Source of the DNA: Streptomyces sp. CB02009
Lineage (GTDB): Bacteria > Actinomycetota > Actinomycetes > Streptomycetales > Streptomycetaceae
Direction of reading: 5' to 3'
Assembly: GCF_001905825.1 (NCBI RefSeq)
Contig: NZ_LIVV01000001.1
Location: 1,555,302 to 1,619,301, forward strand
Length of the DNA stretch: 64,000 nucleotides
Shown: positions 16,087-24,852 of the stretch, piece by piece
How the letters are laid out: the number at the start of each line of letters is the position of its first letter
How positions within the stretch are numbered: the stretch's first letter is position 1
The notes under the pieces: model-generated
Told to the model about the DNA's origin: nothing
Databases searched by the model: none
What the model saw: only the letters and a program-made list of their open reading frames with translations
Position numbers and translations under genes: made by a program

Positions 16087-17105
16087 GCGCGGCCGGGGAA
16101 GCGGCTGATCTTGGTGATGAAGCCCGTCGAGACCTCCTCGTCGGGCGGCTCGGCCACCTCGCGGCGGGCCTCGGCGATGCTGTCGGCCGGGCGGTGCACG
16201 GGCAGGGAGTGCCAGGGGTTGAAGGCGAGGTTCTCGCCGTACGCGGGCTGGCCGCGGGCCTCCGTGTCCTGCTGGTGCAGGGTCAGCCGGGCCACCCGGA
16301 CCGGGGCGCTCTCCGCCTCCTCCCAGCGGACGGTGGCCCGGTCCAGGGGCATGCGCTCGGGGTCGGCGCGCACCTGCACGAACAGGTCGAACGCCGCCTC
16401 CCCGGCGGCCAGCCGGTGCCGCAGGTCGCTCCGGAGGAAGGACGGGTCCTCGTCGGGCGGCGCTGCCTGCGGATCACCGTCCGGGCAGCCCGCCGGGACG
16501 AGCTTGTACTTGACGTGCCGCTCGCCCCCGAAGCCGTACGGCAGCACGCTCCAGTACGTGGCCGTGAGGGTGCTCGCCTCCGCCGTGGCCATGTCCTGGA
16601 GGACCGTACGGGTGACCGGATGGCTGTCCAGATAGGCCTGGAGGACGTTGTCGACCGCCCCGGCCCGGGTGATCGCGCACATGTCACGGGCGGTGTCGAC
16701 GAAGAACACGTCGTGGTTCTGGAGCAGCAGGTCCTGGGTGTCCGCGGCGCTCTCGTCCGGCAGGAGCTTCGCGCCGGGGACCCCGAAGAGTTTGATCCCG
16801 ACGCCGAGGGTGGTGCGCAGGTCGGACCGGGAGGGCACGGTGTCGCTGGAGAACCGCACCCACGCGGTCAGCCCGCCCTGGGCTCCGGCCGCCGCCAGGA
16901 AGCCGACACGCAGCTCGTCGGGCAGGTCGGCGTCGACGGTGAGGACGCCCCGGGCGGAGCCGTGGGCCTTGAGGAAGACGGGCCGAAGGGCGGGTTCCTG
17001 CCCCTGCGCGATCCGCCTGCCCTGCACGAGGTCCACGAACATGGCGCGCAGCGCACCGGTGGGGTCGTCCGCGCAGTCGGGCAGGGGTTCCACGGGTCCG
17101 GACAT
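16083..17105 (-). CDS. Catalase-like haem protein (catalase-related family)
   Basis: 340 residues; ATG 17105 is preceded by CCGGAAGG. The fold signature is that of small catalase-related proteins: LKAHGSARGVLTVD (His48, position of the distal catalase His), AWVRFSSDTVPSRSDLRTTLGVGIKLFGVPG, LLQNHDVFFVDTARD and ERMPLDRATVRWEE. Canonical catalases are near 500 residues; the SrpA/catalase-like proteins are about 340, which matches. It may remove H2O2 or act as a haem peroxidase or oxygenase. It is the first gene of a coupled pair with the FAD oxidoreductase, which fits handling of peroxide produced by flavin chemistry. No signal peptide. Confidence 0.82.
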   Translation of the reverse strand: MSGPVEPLPDCADDPTGALRAMFVDLVQGRRIAQGQEPALRPVFLKAHGSARGVLTVDADLPDELRVGFLAAAGAQGGLTAWVRFSSDTVPSRSDLRTTLGVGIKLFGVPGAKLLPDESAADTQDLLLQNHDVFFVDTARDMCAITRAGAVDNVLQAYLDSHPVTRTVLQDMATAEASTLTATYWSVLPYGFGGERHVKYKLVPAGCPDGDPQAAPPDEDPSFLRSDLRHRLAAGEAAFDLFVQVRADPERMPLDRATVRWEEAESAPVRVARLTLHQQDTEARGQPAYGENLAFNPWHSLPVHRPADSIAEARREVAEPPDEEVSTGFITKISRFPGRA

Positions 17106-17551
17106 GGGGCGGCCTTCCGGGGCGGGGCCGTCTTCTCGGCCGGTTCTCTCCTTGAGGCGGTCTCTCGGCCACTGTCCGAGGGCGGTCGGGCGGTCGGGCG
17201 GTGGCCGGTCCGCCGCGCCCAGGGGAGTGAGGGGCTCAGGGCACGGTCGCCCACCTGCCGAAACGCCTGCGAGGTGGCGCGTCCACGGGCCCGTGGACCC
17301 TCGGGGCGCACGCCCGGTGGCGCCCCCGCCAGGCGGCCGCGGTCCGGAACGTCCCAACGGCTCCGCTCAGGATGCCGAGCCACGGTTCCGCTCAGGACGC
17401 CGAGGGCGTCCGACCGCTGCCGGCCCGTGACGCCGTGACGCCCCGGGCGGCAGCAGCCGAACGAACCCCCTTTCTCCATCGGGCAGTTCACGGCGACGTT
17501 TCACGGCACCGTGAACCCCCGGTCAAGATCGTCCGAAGACGAGGTGCCGGC
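17106..17551. other. 446-base gap without recognised gene
   Basis: Upstream of the catalase-like gene and downstream of the secreted-protein gene, both on the minus strand. Long frames here are compositional. GGACGTTCCG-like and GCCACGG-like words repeat (17340-17410), giving several short inverted repeats. The catalase promoter should lie near 17110-17250; no clear consensus was seen. Confidence 0.35.
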
Positions 17552-18406
17552 CTAGCAGGCGCGGCCGGTGACGGCGCCGGTGGGCTGGGTGACGTTGACG
17601 AACTCGGTCGAGTAGTTGCCCCAGAAGTCGGACGTGGTGATCGCGTAGACATTGGTCTGGTACTCGACGTACACGGCCCAGGACTCGCCCGGCTTGAGCG
17701 TGAACTCCGTGTTGTAGGTCTCGGTCACCGTGGTGTTGAGCTGCGTGCCCAACTGCGCGGTGAGCAGTTCGAGCGCCGTCGCGGAGATGTTGGTGCTGGT
17801 CTGCGTGGCGAGCGTGTAGGTCACCCCGCGGCTGTACTTGGCCTCGACGGTGGGGGACTGGTTGCGGTAGCACTTGCCGCGCTCCTCCCACACGCGGCCC
17901 CGGCTGTGGACGGTGACCAGGGGGCCGGTGCCGCTGAGGCCGCCTCCGTGAGTCGTCGGGATGTTGGGGCTTGCGGGGACGGAGGGGCGGACGGCGTGCC
18001 CGGTGACGACGACCTCGGGCAGGGTCGCGTCGATGGGCTGGCCGATCGGCCCGTCCACGACCTCCACTCCCGGGCCGCCCGGGTCGGACGGGCCGTTCCC
18101 GGGGTCGCCGGGATCACCCGGATCACCCGGGTCGCCAGGGTCACCCGGGTCGCTGGGGTCGTCGCTCCAGTCGCCGCCGTCGCCCCCTTCGCCACCGCCT
18201 CCTTCTCCGCCCCAGTCACCCCAGTCGCCGCTGCCCCAGTCGCCACTGCCCCAGTCGTTGCCACCGCCTTCGTCGCCGGTGTCCTCGTCCTGGCACAGCG
18301 TGGAGCCGCCACAGGCGTAGGCGGTGAAGGGGACGGCCACCGCCGGAACGGCGGTGAGGACGACGGCGCCGAGTACGGCGGTCGCCGCCATGGATCTCAA
18401 CTTCAC
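17552..18406 (-). CDS. Secreted low-complexity protein, unknown function
   Basis: 284 residues from GTG 18406 with GGGAGA upstream. A Sec signal peptide (KLRSMAATAVLGAVVLTAVPAVA) is followed by CGGSTLCQDED, a Gly/Asp/Trp-rich stretch (units of WGSGD and GGEGG) and a collagen-like run of PGD triplets (about residues 85-105). The C-terminal 130 residues form a likely beta-rich domain (STNISATALELLTAQLGTQL, then FTLKPGESWAVYVEYQTNVY) that ends in Cys. No anchor, so probably released or wall-associated. The repeats suggest an extended spacer. I do not recognise the C-terminal domain with certainty. Monocistronic. Confidence 0.75.
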   Translation of the reverse strand: MKLRSMAATAVLGAVVLTAVPAVAVPFTAYACGGSTLCQDEDTGDEGGGNDWGSGDWGSGDWGDWGGEGGGGEGGDGGDWSDDPSDPGDPGDPGDPGDPGDPGNGPSDPGGPGVEVVDGPIGQPIDATLPEVVVTGHAVRPSVPASPNIPTTHGGGLSGTGPLVTVHSRGRVWEERGKCYRNQSPTVEAKYSRGVTYTLATQTSTNISATALELLTAQLGTQLNTTVTETYNTEFTLKPGESWAVYVEYQTNVYAITTSDFWGNYSTEFVNVTQPTGAVTGRAC

Positions 18407-18758
18407 GAGTTCTCCCAGGTCGGGGATGGAACGGTTGGGTCTGACGGCACGGGAGTCTTCCCGGCGACCAGGCGGCGCACAGCCGTAGAACTACGCAACC
18501 GGCTACCGAGAGCGGGGACCGGCGAACGCGCCGGCGCCGTCGCCGATCGGGATCCGAGAGGGGACCGCACGGTCTGTCCAGCTGTCCTGCTGCCCAGCTG
18601 TCCTGCGGTCCTGGCGTCCGTCGTGGCTGGCGACAAGCCGCTGTCAGTGCGGCGCGTTACGTTGGACCGGAATGCTGGAGCGGGGGAGAAGTTCCGGGAC
18701 TGGAGTGCGGCCTTGCCACGCGTGATCCGCGCCGCGCAGTGGTCGCAGGGGGGAAGGG
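18407..18758. other. 352-base divergent region, no gene
   Basis: Separates the secreted-protein gene from the LAL regulator. CAGCTGTCCTGC occurs twice (18588-18608 area). No protein-like frame is seen. GGGGGGAAGGGG ahead of 18759 serves as ribosome binding site. Confidence 0.35.
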
Positions 18759-21700
18759 GTGGTGTTCGTCGTGCCGTTACGGATGGTCGACGGTCCGCCG
18801 GTGGGACGCGAGCTCGAGCGTGCGCGGCTGGCTCAGGTCCTGGACGGGCTGGGGCGTGGCCGGGGGGCCGTGGTCGAGATCGTGGGTGAACCGGCTTCGG
18901 GGAAGACGCAGTTGGCCTGCGGCCTGGCGGAGGAGGTGGCTCGACGGGGGCTACCCGTGTTCTGGGCCCGTCCGCCCCGCTCGGCCGAGGCCGTGGGTCC
19001 GTTCCAGGTCTTCCGCGACACCGTGGGGCCGGCGGGGGACCGCGAGGCGTCCGCCCCGGCCGACTGGTGCGAACTGGTCCGGCAGCGGGCGGCAGGCGGC
19101 GTGCTGCTGGTCGACGAGCTGCACCGGGCCGATCCGTCCTCGCTGGAGGTGGCGCTCCGGCTGATCCGCGCCTCAGCGTCCGTATCCTCCGCTTCGTCTT
19201 CGTCTTCGTCCTCGCACCCGTCCCCCTTTGATCTCGTACTGGTCCTGGTGCATCGGCCGAGGCAGAGCCCACCGGCCCTGCTGGAGGCGCTCGACCTGGG
19301 CGTACGGACCGACGGGATCGTCCGAGTAGAGGTCGGCCCCCTGGGAGCGGCGGCCGTGGCGACGCTTGTCGATGGCTGGCACCGACCCGCCATCACCCCG
19401 TACGACGGCGGGTCCCTGGACACAGCCATGGCCTCCGTGCACGGGCGCTCCAACCCTGACCGGACGACCGCCTCCTCGGCTGCCCCGCATGCTGCGTCCT
19501 CTGCGGCTGCCCTGCATGCCGCGTCGGAGGGACTGCCTGGGTATCTGCGGCTGCTGGTCGCGGCCGGTTTCGACGCCGAGGTCTGGCCCGACCGCGCAGG
19601 CGGGGACGAGCCCCGCCTGCTGCGCGAAGCGGCGCCGCTGCTCGCGGAGCTCGGCGAGCTGAGCGGACCGGCGCGGGCCGCTGTACGGGCGGCGGCCGTG
19701 CTGGGCGGGACGTTCCGCCCGGCGGACGTCGCCCGCGTCGCCGGGATCGGGACCCGAGACGGCCTCACGGCGTGCGCGGAGCTGGTCCGCGTGGACCTCG
19801 TGCGTCCGGCGAGCCACGGCGGCCAAGGGCTGGCATTCCGCCATCCGGTCGTCGGACACGTCGCACACGCCGACTGCGACCTGCCCTTCCGGCTGGAGGC
19901 CCACCGGCGCGCCCTGCGTATCGCCGACGAGCGGGGTGGGCCCGCCCAGGAACGGGCCCGGCACGCCGAACACCTGGTCCACACCGACGGAGCCGCCGCT
20001 GCTCGCGTCCTCGTCGAAGGGGCCGCGCAGACGGTCACCCGGGCACCCGCGCTCGCGGCGCGCTGGCTGCGCCTCGCCCTGGACTCCCCGCCCGCCCCCG
20101 GCCAGGCGGTCGAGGAACGGGCGGCCTGGGAACTCGCCCACTGCAGGGCGCTCATCGCCGCCGGACAGCTGAGGGAGGCCCGTAGCCTCGCCCATGACCT
20201 GCTCTCGCGGGTCGGCCCCCTGCTCCCCGGATCAACCGGCGACGAGGGCACGACGCCGGCTTCGGGGTTGCGGCTGCGGACGTACGCGGTCTGCGCCGAC
20301 GCGGAGCGGCTGCTGTGCCGTTACGAGGAGGCGGAGGCAATCGCCCGCACCGGAATGGCACTGCTGCCCCGGCCGCTGCCCGCCGTCCTGTCGGCCGAGG
20401 CCACCGAGCTGATCTACGTGTACGGGCTCGTGCACGTCCTGCGCGGTACCCACGACCAGATCAGGCCGCTGCTCGAGGAGGCCGCCCGGGCGCGGACGGA
20501 AGCAGGGCCGTCCGCCGGGGCGGCGCTGGCCGTGCTCATCGCCTTCTGCGACGTGTTCTCCGGCGACACGGCGCGGGCGGTACCCGAAGTGGCCCGCTGC
20601 GCCGCGCTGGTGGACGCGCTGCCGGACGGGGTGGCCGGCCAGACTCCCGACGTCCTCGCCCTCCTCGGGTGCGCGGAGCTGTACCTCGAACGGTTCCCGG
20701 ACGCCCGCCGCCACCTCCAGCGGGGACTGGACGCCGCGACCGGCGGGGCGCACAAGCACATCCGCGCCCACCTGCTGCTGGGCCTGACCATGATCGACCA
20801 ATGGGCCGGCCGCCTCGACGAGGCGGCGCGCAGGGCCGCCGAGGCGGAGGAACTGGCCCGGGCGGTCGACGCTCCCGACGTGGTGACGCTGGCGACGGCG
20901 ATGCGCGCGATGACGCTGGTCTGGGCCCGGGGACGGCGATACACCGAGGAAGCGGTCACGCTCGCGGCGCGGGCGGTGGACACCGCGGCTCTCGGCCGTG
21001 GCTGGTGGGCCACCTCCGCCATCAGCCTGCTGGCGCACGCGCAGTTGCTCGGAGGGGACGCCGCAGGGTGCCTGCGGACGCTGCTGGACGGCGGAGGCGG
21101 CGAGGGCCTGCCGCAGGTGCAGCCCGCCTTCCGGCCCTCGCTGCTGGCCCTGATGGCGACCGCCGAGCTGAGCCGTGGTCATGGCACGGAAGCCGAGCGG
21201 CTGCTCGCGGACGCGGAGGCCGACGCCGGTCGGCTCGGTCTGGCACTTCAGTGGGCGTGTGTCCACCGGGCGGGAGCACAGTTGCGGGCGGTACGTGGGG
21301 AGCACGCCGCCGCGCTGGAGCTGTTCGAACGGGCAGCGGAGGCCTTCCGGGGCGCAGGTCTGCCTGTCCAGTACGCGTGGACGCTCATCGCCGGGGCACC
21401 CATGACGCTGTCGGTCGGCGGTCAGCATGCCGCGTTCGAGGTTCTGGAGCGGGCCGAGGCACTGGCCCGCCCCTGCGGTGCCGTCCTGGTCGTGGAGGAG
21501 GCGACACGGGTCCGCGACCGACTTGCCGGGGCCACCCGGCCAGGCGGGGAGGCCGGTCCGCCCTCAACTCAGCGGACCACGGAATCTCCGGGCGCGGATC
21601 CTTCGGGCACGGAACCCCGGGGTACGGAACCCCGATCGGGTACGGACTTCCCGTCGCCCGTCGAAGACCGGACCGCGTATCTCCGGTCCGTCCTCAGCGA

Positions 21701-21899
21701 GCGCGAACGCGAGATCGCCGACCTCGCCGCCGAGGGACTGCGCTCCCGGCAGATCGCGGAACGTCTGTTCCTCAGTCACCGCACCGTCGACTCCCATCTG
21801 GGCAGTGCCTACCGCAAGCTGGGTGTCTCCTCGCGCACCGCCCTGGCCAGGGCGCTGGGCCCGGCTGCGCCCGGCCGGGAGCTGTCGGGCAGACCGTGA
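18759..21899 (+). CDS. LAL-type LuxR regulator (AAA ATPase + LuxR HTH)
   Basis: 1046 residues from GTG 18759 (18762 also possible). The N-terminal ATPase has Walker A GEPASGKTQLA near residue 45 and Walker B GVLLVDELHRAD near 120; a long helical TPR-like middle follows, and the C-terminus ends with a LuxR helix-turn-helix (LSEREREIADLAAEGLRSRQ, IAERLFLSHRTVDSHLGSAY). Size and order match LAL activators of antibiotic clusters or sugar metabolism, which bind an effector in the middle region. Codon 7 is TTA (18777-18779), so expression probably needs bldA tRNA. A Ser-rich stretch and a Thr/Glu/Pro linker before the HTH look disordered. It precedes a STAND ATPase gene on the same strand. Confidence 0.93.
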   Translation: MVFVVPLRMVDGPPVGRELERARLAQVLDGLGRGRGAVVEIVGEPASGKTQLACGLAEEVARRGLPVFWARPPRSAEAVGPFQVFRDTVGPAGDREASAPADWCELVRQRAAGGVLLVDELHRADPSSLEVALRLIRASASVSSASSSSSSSHPSPFDLVLVLVHRPRQSPPALLEALDLGVRTDGIVRVEVGPLGAAAVATLVDGWHRPAITPYDGGSLDTAMASVHGRSNPDRTTASSAAPHAASSAAALHAASEGLPGYLRLLVAAGFDAEVWPDRAGGDEPRLLREAAPLLAELGELSGPARAAVRAAAVLGGTFRPADVARVAGIGTRDGLTACAELVRVDLVRPASHGGQGLAFRHPVVGHVAHADCDLPFRLEAHRRALRIADERGGPAQERARHAEHLVHTDGAAAARVLVEGAAQTVTRAPALAARWLRLALDSPPAPGQAVEERAAWELAHCRALIAAGQLREARSLAHDLLSRVGPLLPGSTGDEGTTPASGLRLRTYAVCADAERLLCRYEEAEAIARTGMALLPRPLPAVLSAEATELIYVYGLVHVLRGTHDQIRPLLEEAARARTEAGPSAGAALAVLIAFCDVFSGDTARAVPEVARCAALVDALPDGVAGQTPDVLALLGCAELYLERFPDARRHLQRGLDAATGGAHKHIRAHLLLGLTMIDQWAGRLDEAARRAAEAEELARAVDAPDVVTLATAMRAMTLVWARGRRYTEEAVTLAARAVDTAALGRGWWATSAISLLAHAQLLGGDAAGCLRTLLDGGGGEGLPQVQPAFRPSLLALMATAELSRGHGTEAERLLADAEADAGRLGLALQWACVHRAGAQLRAVRGEHAAALELFERAAEAFRGAGLPVQYAWTLIAGAPMTLSVGGQHAAFEVLERAEALARPCGAVLVVEEATRVRDRLAGATRPGGEAGPPSTQRTTESPGADPSGTEPRGTEPRSGTDFPSPVEDRTAYLRSVLSEREREIADLAAEGLRSRQIAERLFLSHRTVDSHLGSAYRKLGVSSRTALARALGPAAPGRELSGRP

Positions 21900-21984
21900 C
21901 CATGCATCGTTCAGGCTCAAGGACACAGCCTCCGCCCGTCTCATCCGCGCACCACGTATGAGGCCAAAGTGGCCCGTGGTCGAC

Positions 21985-22006
21985 ACACCTTGTGCGCACA
22001 ATGTGT
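21985..22006. promoter_or_regulatory. 22-bp near-perfect palindrome upstream of the STAND ATPase gene
   Basis: The core TTGTGCGCACAA (21990-22001) is a perfect 12-bp palindrome; arms ACAC (21985-21988) and GTGT (22003-22006) extend it with one mismatched pair. It ends 14 bases before the ATG at 22021 and is likely an operator of a dimeric regulator. Confidence 0.6.
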
Positions 22007-22020
22007 CTGTGCAGAGTTGG

Positions 22021-24018
22021 ATGCCGTCGGAGCGCGGATCGTTCGTGGGGCGGCAACATGAAGTTGCCTCGCTGATCACGAAGTTAGAAGTAGAGCGGCT
22101 GGTGACGCTGGTCGGCACCGGGGGCGTCGGCAAGTCCCGCCTGGCCGCGCGGGCCGCCGGCCTCCTCGCCCCCGACGCGTTCGAGAGCGTGCACTGGGCT
22201 CCCTTGTGGTCGCTGGGGAGCAGGGCCTTGCTGACCGCGCTGGTCGCCGATGCGTGCGGGCTGTCCGATCACTCGGCACGGGACCCCGTCGACGCGCTGG
22301 CCGCCTGGATCGGAACCCGCCGGGTGCTGCTGATCCTGGACTCGTGCGAGCATCTGGTCGCGGAATGCGCCGAGCTGGTGGAGGCGCTGCTCGCCTGCTG
22401 CCCCGCCTTGGTGGTGCTCGCGACAAGTCGGGAGCCGCTGGGGCTGGTTGGCGAAAGCCCCGTCCGCGTGGATCCACTGGCACCGGACCCCGACGCGCTG
22501 GCCCTCTTCACCGAGCGAGCAGCTGCTGTCGGCATTCGGTGGGAGGATCCGGAGGACCGAGTGGCCGCCGCCGAAGTGGTCCACTGGCTCGAAGGCCTGC
22601 CGCTGGCCGTGGAGTTGGCCGCCGCGCAGCTGCCGGACCGACCGGTTCGCACCATGGCCCGGCTGCTCCGCGGCAGGCTCGGGCTCGCGGAGCAGGCCGG
22701 GAGCACCGTCCAGCCGTCGCGCCACCGGGCGCTGCGCACCACCATCGGCTGGAGCCATGAACTGTGCGAGCCGCACGAACGGCTCCTTTGGGCACGGCTG
22801 TCGGTGTTCCGCTCGGACGTGGCCGTGGACGAGGTCGTACGGGTGTGCCGGGGTGGTCCGCTGACCGAGGCGCTGGTCGCCGAGGCCCTCGTCGGGTTAC
22901 GGCGCAAGAGCCTGGTCACCCTGCACGACGACCGCCTGCGGATGCTGGACACGGTCCGCGAGTACGGGGCGATGTGGCTGGCCGAGCTCGGCGAGACGGG
23001 TGCGCTGGCCGACCGGCACGCGGACCACTTCGACGAGGTGGCCGCGACCGCCGAACAGGAGTGGTGGGGGCCGGGCCAGGCGGGAGCGTACACACGGCTC
23101 TCGGCGAGCCACGCGGACCTCTGCGCGGCGCTGGAGCATCTCCTGGCCACGGATCCGCCGAGGGCGGCGGCGATGGCGGGGAAGCTCGGCTTCTTCTGGG
23201 CGTGCTGCGGCTACCTGCACGAGGCCGGGCACTATCTGGAGGAATGCATGCGGGTCGTCGCGGCGCCGGCCGACGTCCTGGCGAAACTGTGCTGGTCCCT
23301 CGGGGTGGTCCGCTGCCTCCGCGGCGAGTACCAGGCGGCGGCCGGACTGGGGGAGAGGGCGCGGTCGGAAGCCCTCCGTGCCGAGGACGAGTCACTCCTC
23401 GCAGACGCCGCCTATCTCCAGGGGCTGCTGATGCTGCTGCGCGGCGAACCCCTGGAGGCCAAGAAGACCGCCGACCGGGCACTGCAGAGAACGCATGCCA
23501 CTCCTGCGGCCGCTGCGCGGTGCCGCCTGGTACGCGTGTTCGCCCTCACCGGGCTGGGAGCCGTGAAGCAGGCGCGCGACGAGGCCGAGGACCTGCGCGC
23601 GGACTCAGTCTCCGCGGGGGAGCACTGGACCCGGTCGTACACCGAGTACCAGCTGGCGTTGATAGCGCTGCACGAGGAGCGGGCGGGGGAAGCCGCCGCG
23701 CACGCCAGATCCATGCTGCGGGACAAGCGGCTCATCGGCGATGCCTTCGGGTTGGGCCTGGGCCTCGACCTGTTGGCCGCCGCGCTGGCGGCGATGGAGC
23801 GAGGCGACCAGTCGGCCGTCGCCTCCGGGGCGGGTCAGGTGTTCTGGCAGATGGTGGGCCACCCCCAGCGAGGCACGCCTGAGCTGGGCCCCCTGCGCGA
23901 CGGGGCCGAGTGCGCGGCACGCGCACAGATCGGCAACTCCGCATACGACAGGACGTTCATGCTGGCGACGCTCACGGACCCGTTCACGACACTGACCGAC
24001 GTCCTCGACACCGACTGA
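22021..24018 (+). CDS. STAND-family ATPase regulator (AfsR/LuxR-related, no DNA-binding domain)
   Basis: 665 residues from ATG 22021; GTG 22009 is an alternative. It opens directly on the NB-ARC module: GSFVGRQHEVASL, Walker A VGTGGVGKSRLA, Walker B RRVLLILDSCEHL, VVLATSREPLGL, and GLPLAVELAAAQL, followed by winged-helix sequence (TTIGWSHELCEPHERLLWARLSV region) and TPR-like helices to the C-terminus. Unlike AfsR it has no BTAD/OmpR domain and no LuxR HTH, so it may act through a partner. Two TTA codons (22084-22086 and 22897-22899) suggest bldA control. It lies 121 bases after the LAL gene, with an operator-like palindrome in between. Confidence 0.88.
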   Translation: MPSERGSFVGRQHEVASLITKLEVERLVTLVGTGGVGKSRLAARAAGLLAPDAFESVHWAPLWSLGSRALLTALVADACGLSDHSARDPVDALAAWIGTRRVLLILDSCEHLVAECAELVEALLACCPALVVLATSREPLGLVGESPVRVDPLAPDPDALALFTERAAAVGIRWEDPEDRVAAAEVVHWLEGLPLAVELAAAQLPDRPVRTMARLLRGRLGLAEQAGSTVQPSRHRALRTTIGWSHELCEPHERLLWARLSVFRSDVAVDEVVRVCRGGPLTEALVAEALVGLRRKSLVTLHDDRLRMLDTVREYGAMWLAELGETGALADRHADHFDEVAATAEQEWWGPGQAGAYTRLSASHADLCAALEHLLATDPPRAAAMAGKLGFFWACCGYLHEAGHYLEECMRVVAAPADVLAKLCWSLGVVRCLRGEYQAAAGLGERARSEALRAEDESLLADAAYLQGLLMLLRGEPLEAKKTADRALQRTHATPAAAARCRLVRVFALTGLGAVKQARDEAEDLRADSVSAGEHWTRSYTEYQLALIALHEERAGEAAAHARSMLRDKRLIGDAFGLGLGLDLLAAALAAMERGDQSAVASGAGQVFWQMVGHPQRGTPELGPLRDGAECAARAQIGNSAYDRTFMLATLTDPFTTLTDVLDTD

Positions 24019-24198
24019 ACGAGAAGCGGGACGGGGCCAGGTGGGCCAGGTGGCTCGCTGGAGCGCCGCCTTCTCACCGAGACGATCTTCGTCAGCGCGC
24101 ATCGCATGCCTGCATCTGAATGCCGTCCCGCATTTGGGCGGCACGCCTTGCCGATCCCCGATCGGCCGGCGTCGGTGGGCTGGTGACAGGATCGAAGG

Positions 24199-24828
24199 GT
24201 GATGATCAAGGGATACGACGGTGGCCCGCTGGTGCCGGGCGAGTCACTGCTCGGCCAACCGGGCTTCTGGTCGAACTACCTCATGGCGATGTGCAACGAC
24301 GGAGGGTGTGCCGAACGCCCGGCTCCTGAGTGGTTCGGTGAGGACGGTGCCGATGCCGATGCCCTGTCCGAGGTCCTCTTCGATCCTCAACGTTGGCCAG
24401 TGTTCAGGATGCCGACAGAGAACGGCGCCGGCGCGGTGGTGATCAACCGGAACCTGGATGGCGACTACGGCACCGACTACCTCCTCGCCCATCCAGGCAG
24501 AAGCAACGTCGAGCAGATCGCCGGCTGGGACGGCGACTTCTCGGGCACGGGGCTGACCTGGCTAGAACTGATCCGGATCGCCGACAACCCGTCGCTTACG
24601 GCCGAAGGCGTTCAGGACACGGCCATGCGCCTTCTCCTGTTGCTTCCCCTCCTCACTGACCCGGACATGCCGGGAACAGCATCGGCAAGGCTTGTCGCCG
24701 CCCTGACCGTAGTCGGTGCGCCGCAAGGCACTGTCTCTGTCGCGGCGAAGCACCTGCTGACCCACCTCGCGCGGAGATCCCGGCACGACCCCAGGTGGGC
24801 ATCTCCGCTGAGCGGCAGCGGAGAGTAG
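24199..24828 (+). CDS. Protein of unknown function, 209 residues
   Basis: Starts at GTG 24199 or ATG 24202 (ATCGAAGGGTGATG; the weak GAAGG is the only site). Soluble, acidic and aromatic in the first 120 residues (YDGGPLVPGESLLGQPGFWS, AVVINRNLDGDYGTDYLLAH, VEQIAGWDGDFSGTGLTWLE); the tail is helical and leucine-rich. The middle GDFSGTGLTWLELIRIAD resembles SUKH/SMI1-like or immunity-type proteins of Streptomyces, but I cannot name a family. Convergent with the gene ending at 24853. Confidence 0.7.
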   Translation: MMIKGYDGGPLVPGESLLGQPGFWSNYLMAMCNDGGCAERPAPEWFGEDGADADALSEVLFDPQRWPVFRMPTENGAGAVVINRNLDGDYGTDYLLAHPGRSNVEQIAGWDGDFSGTGLTWLELIRIADNPSLTAEGVQDTAMRLLLLLPLLTDPDMPGTASARLVAALTVVGAPQGTVSVAAKHLLTHLARRSRHDPRWASPLSGSGE

Positions 24829-24852
24829 GGCCGGGACCGCTCAACACACCCC

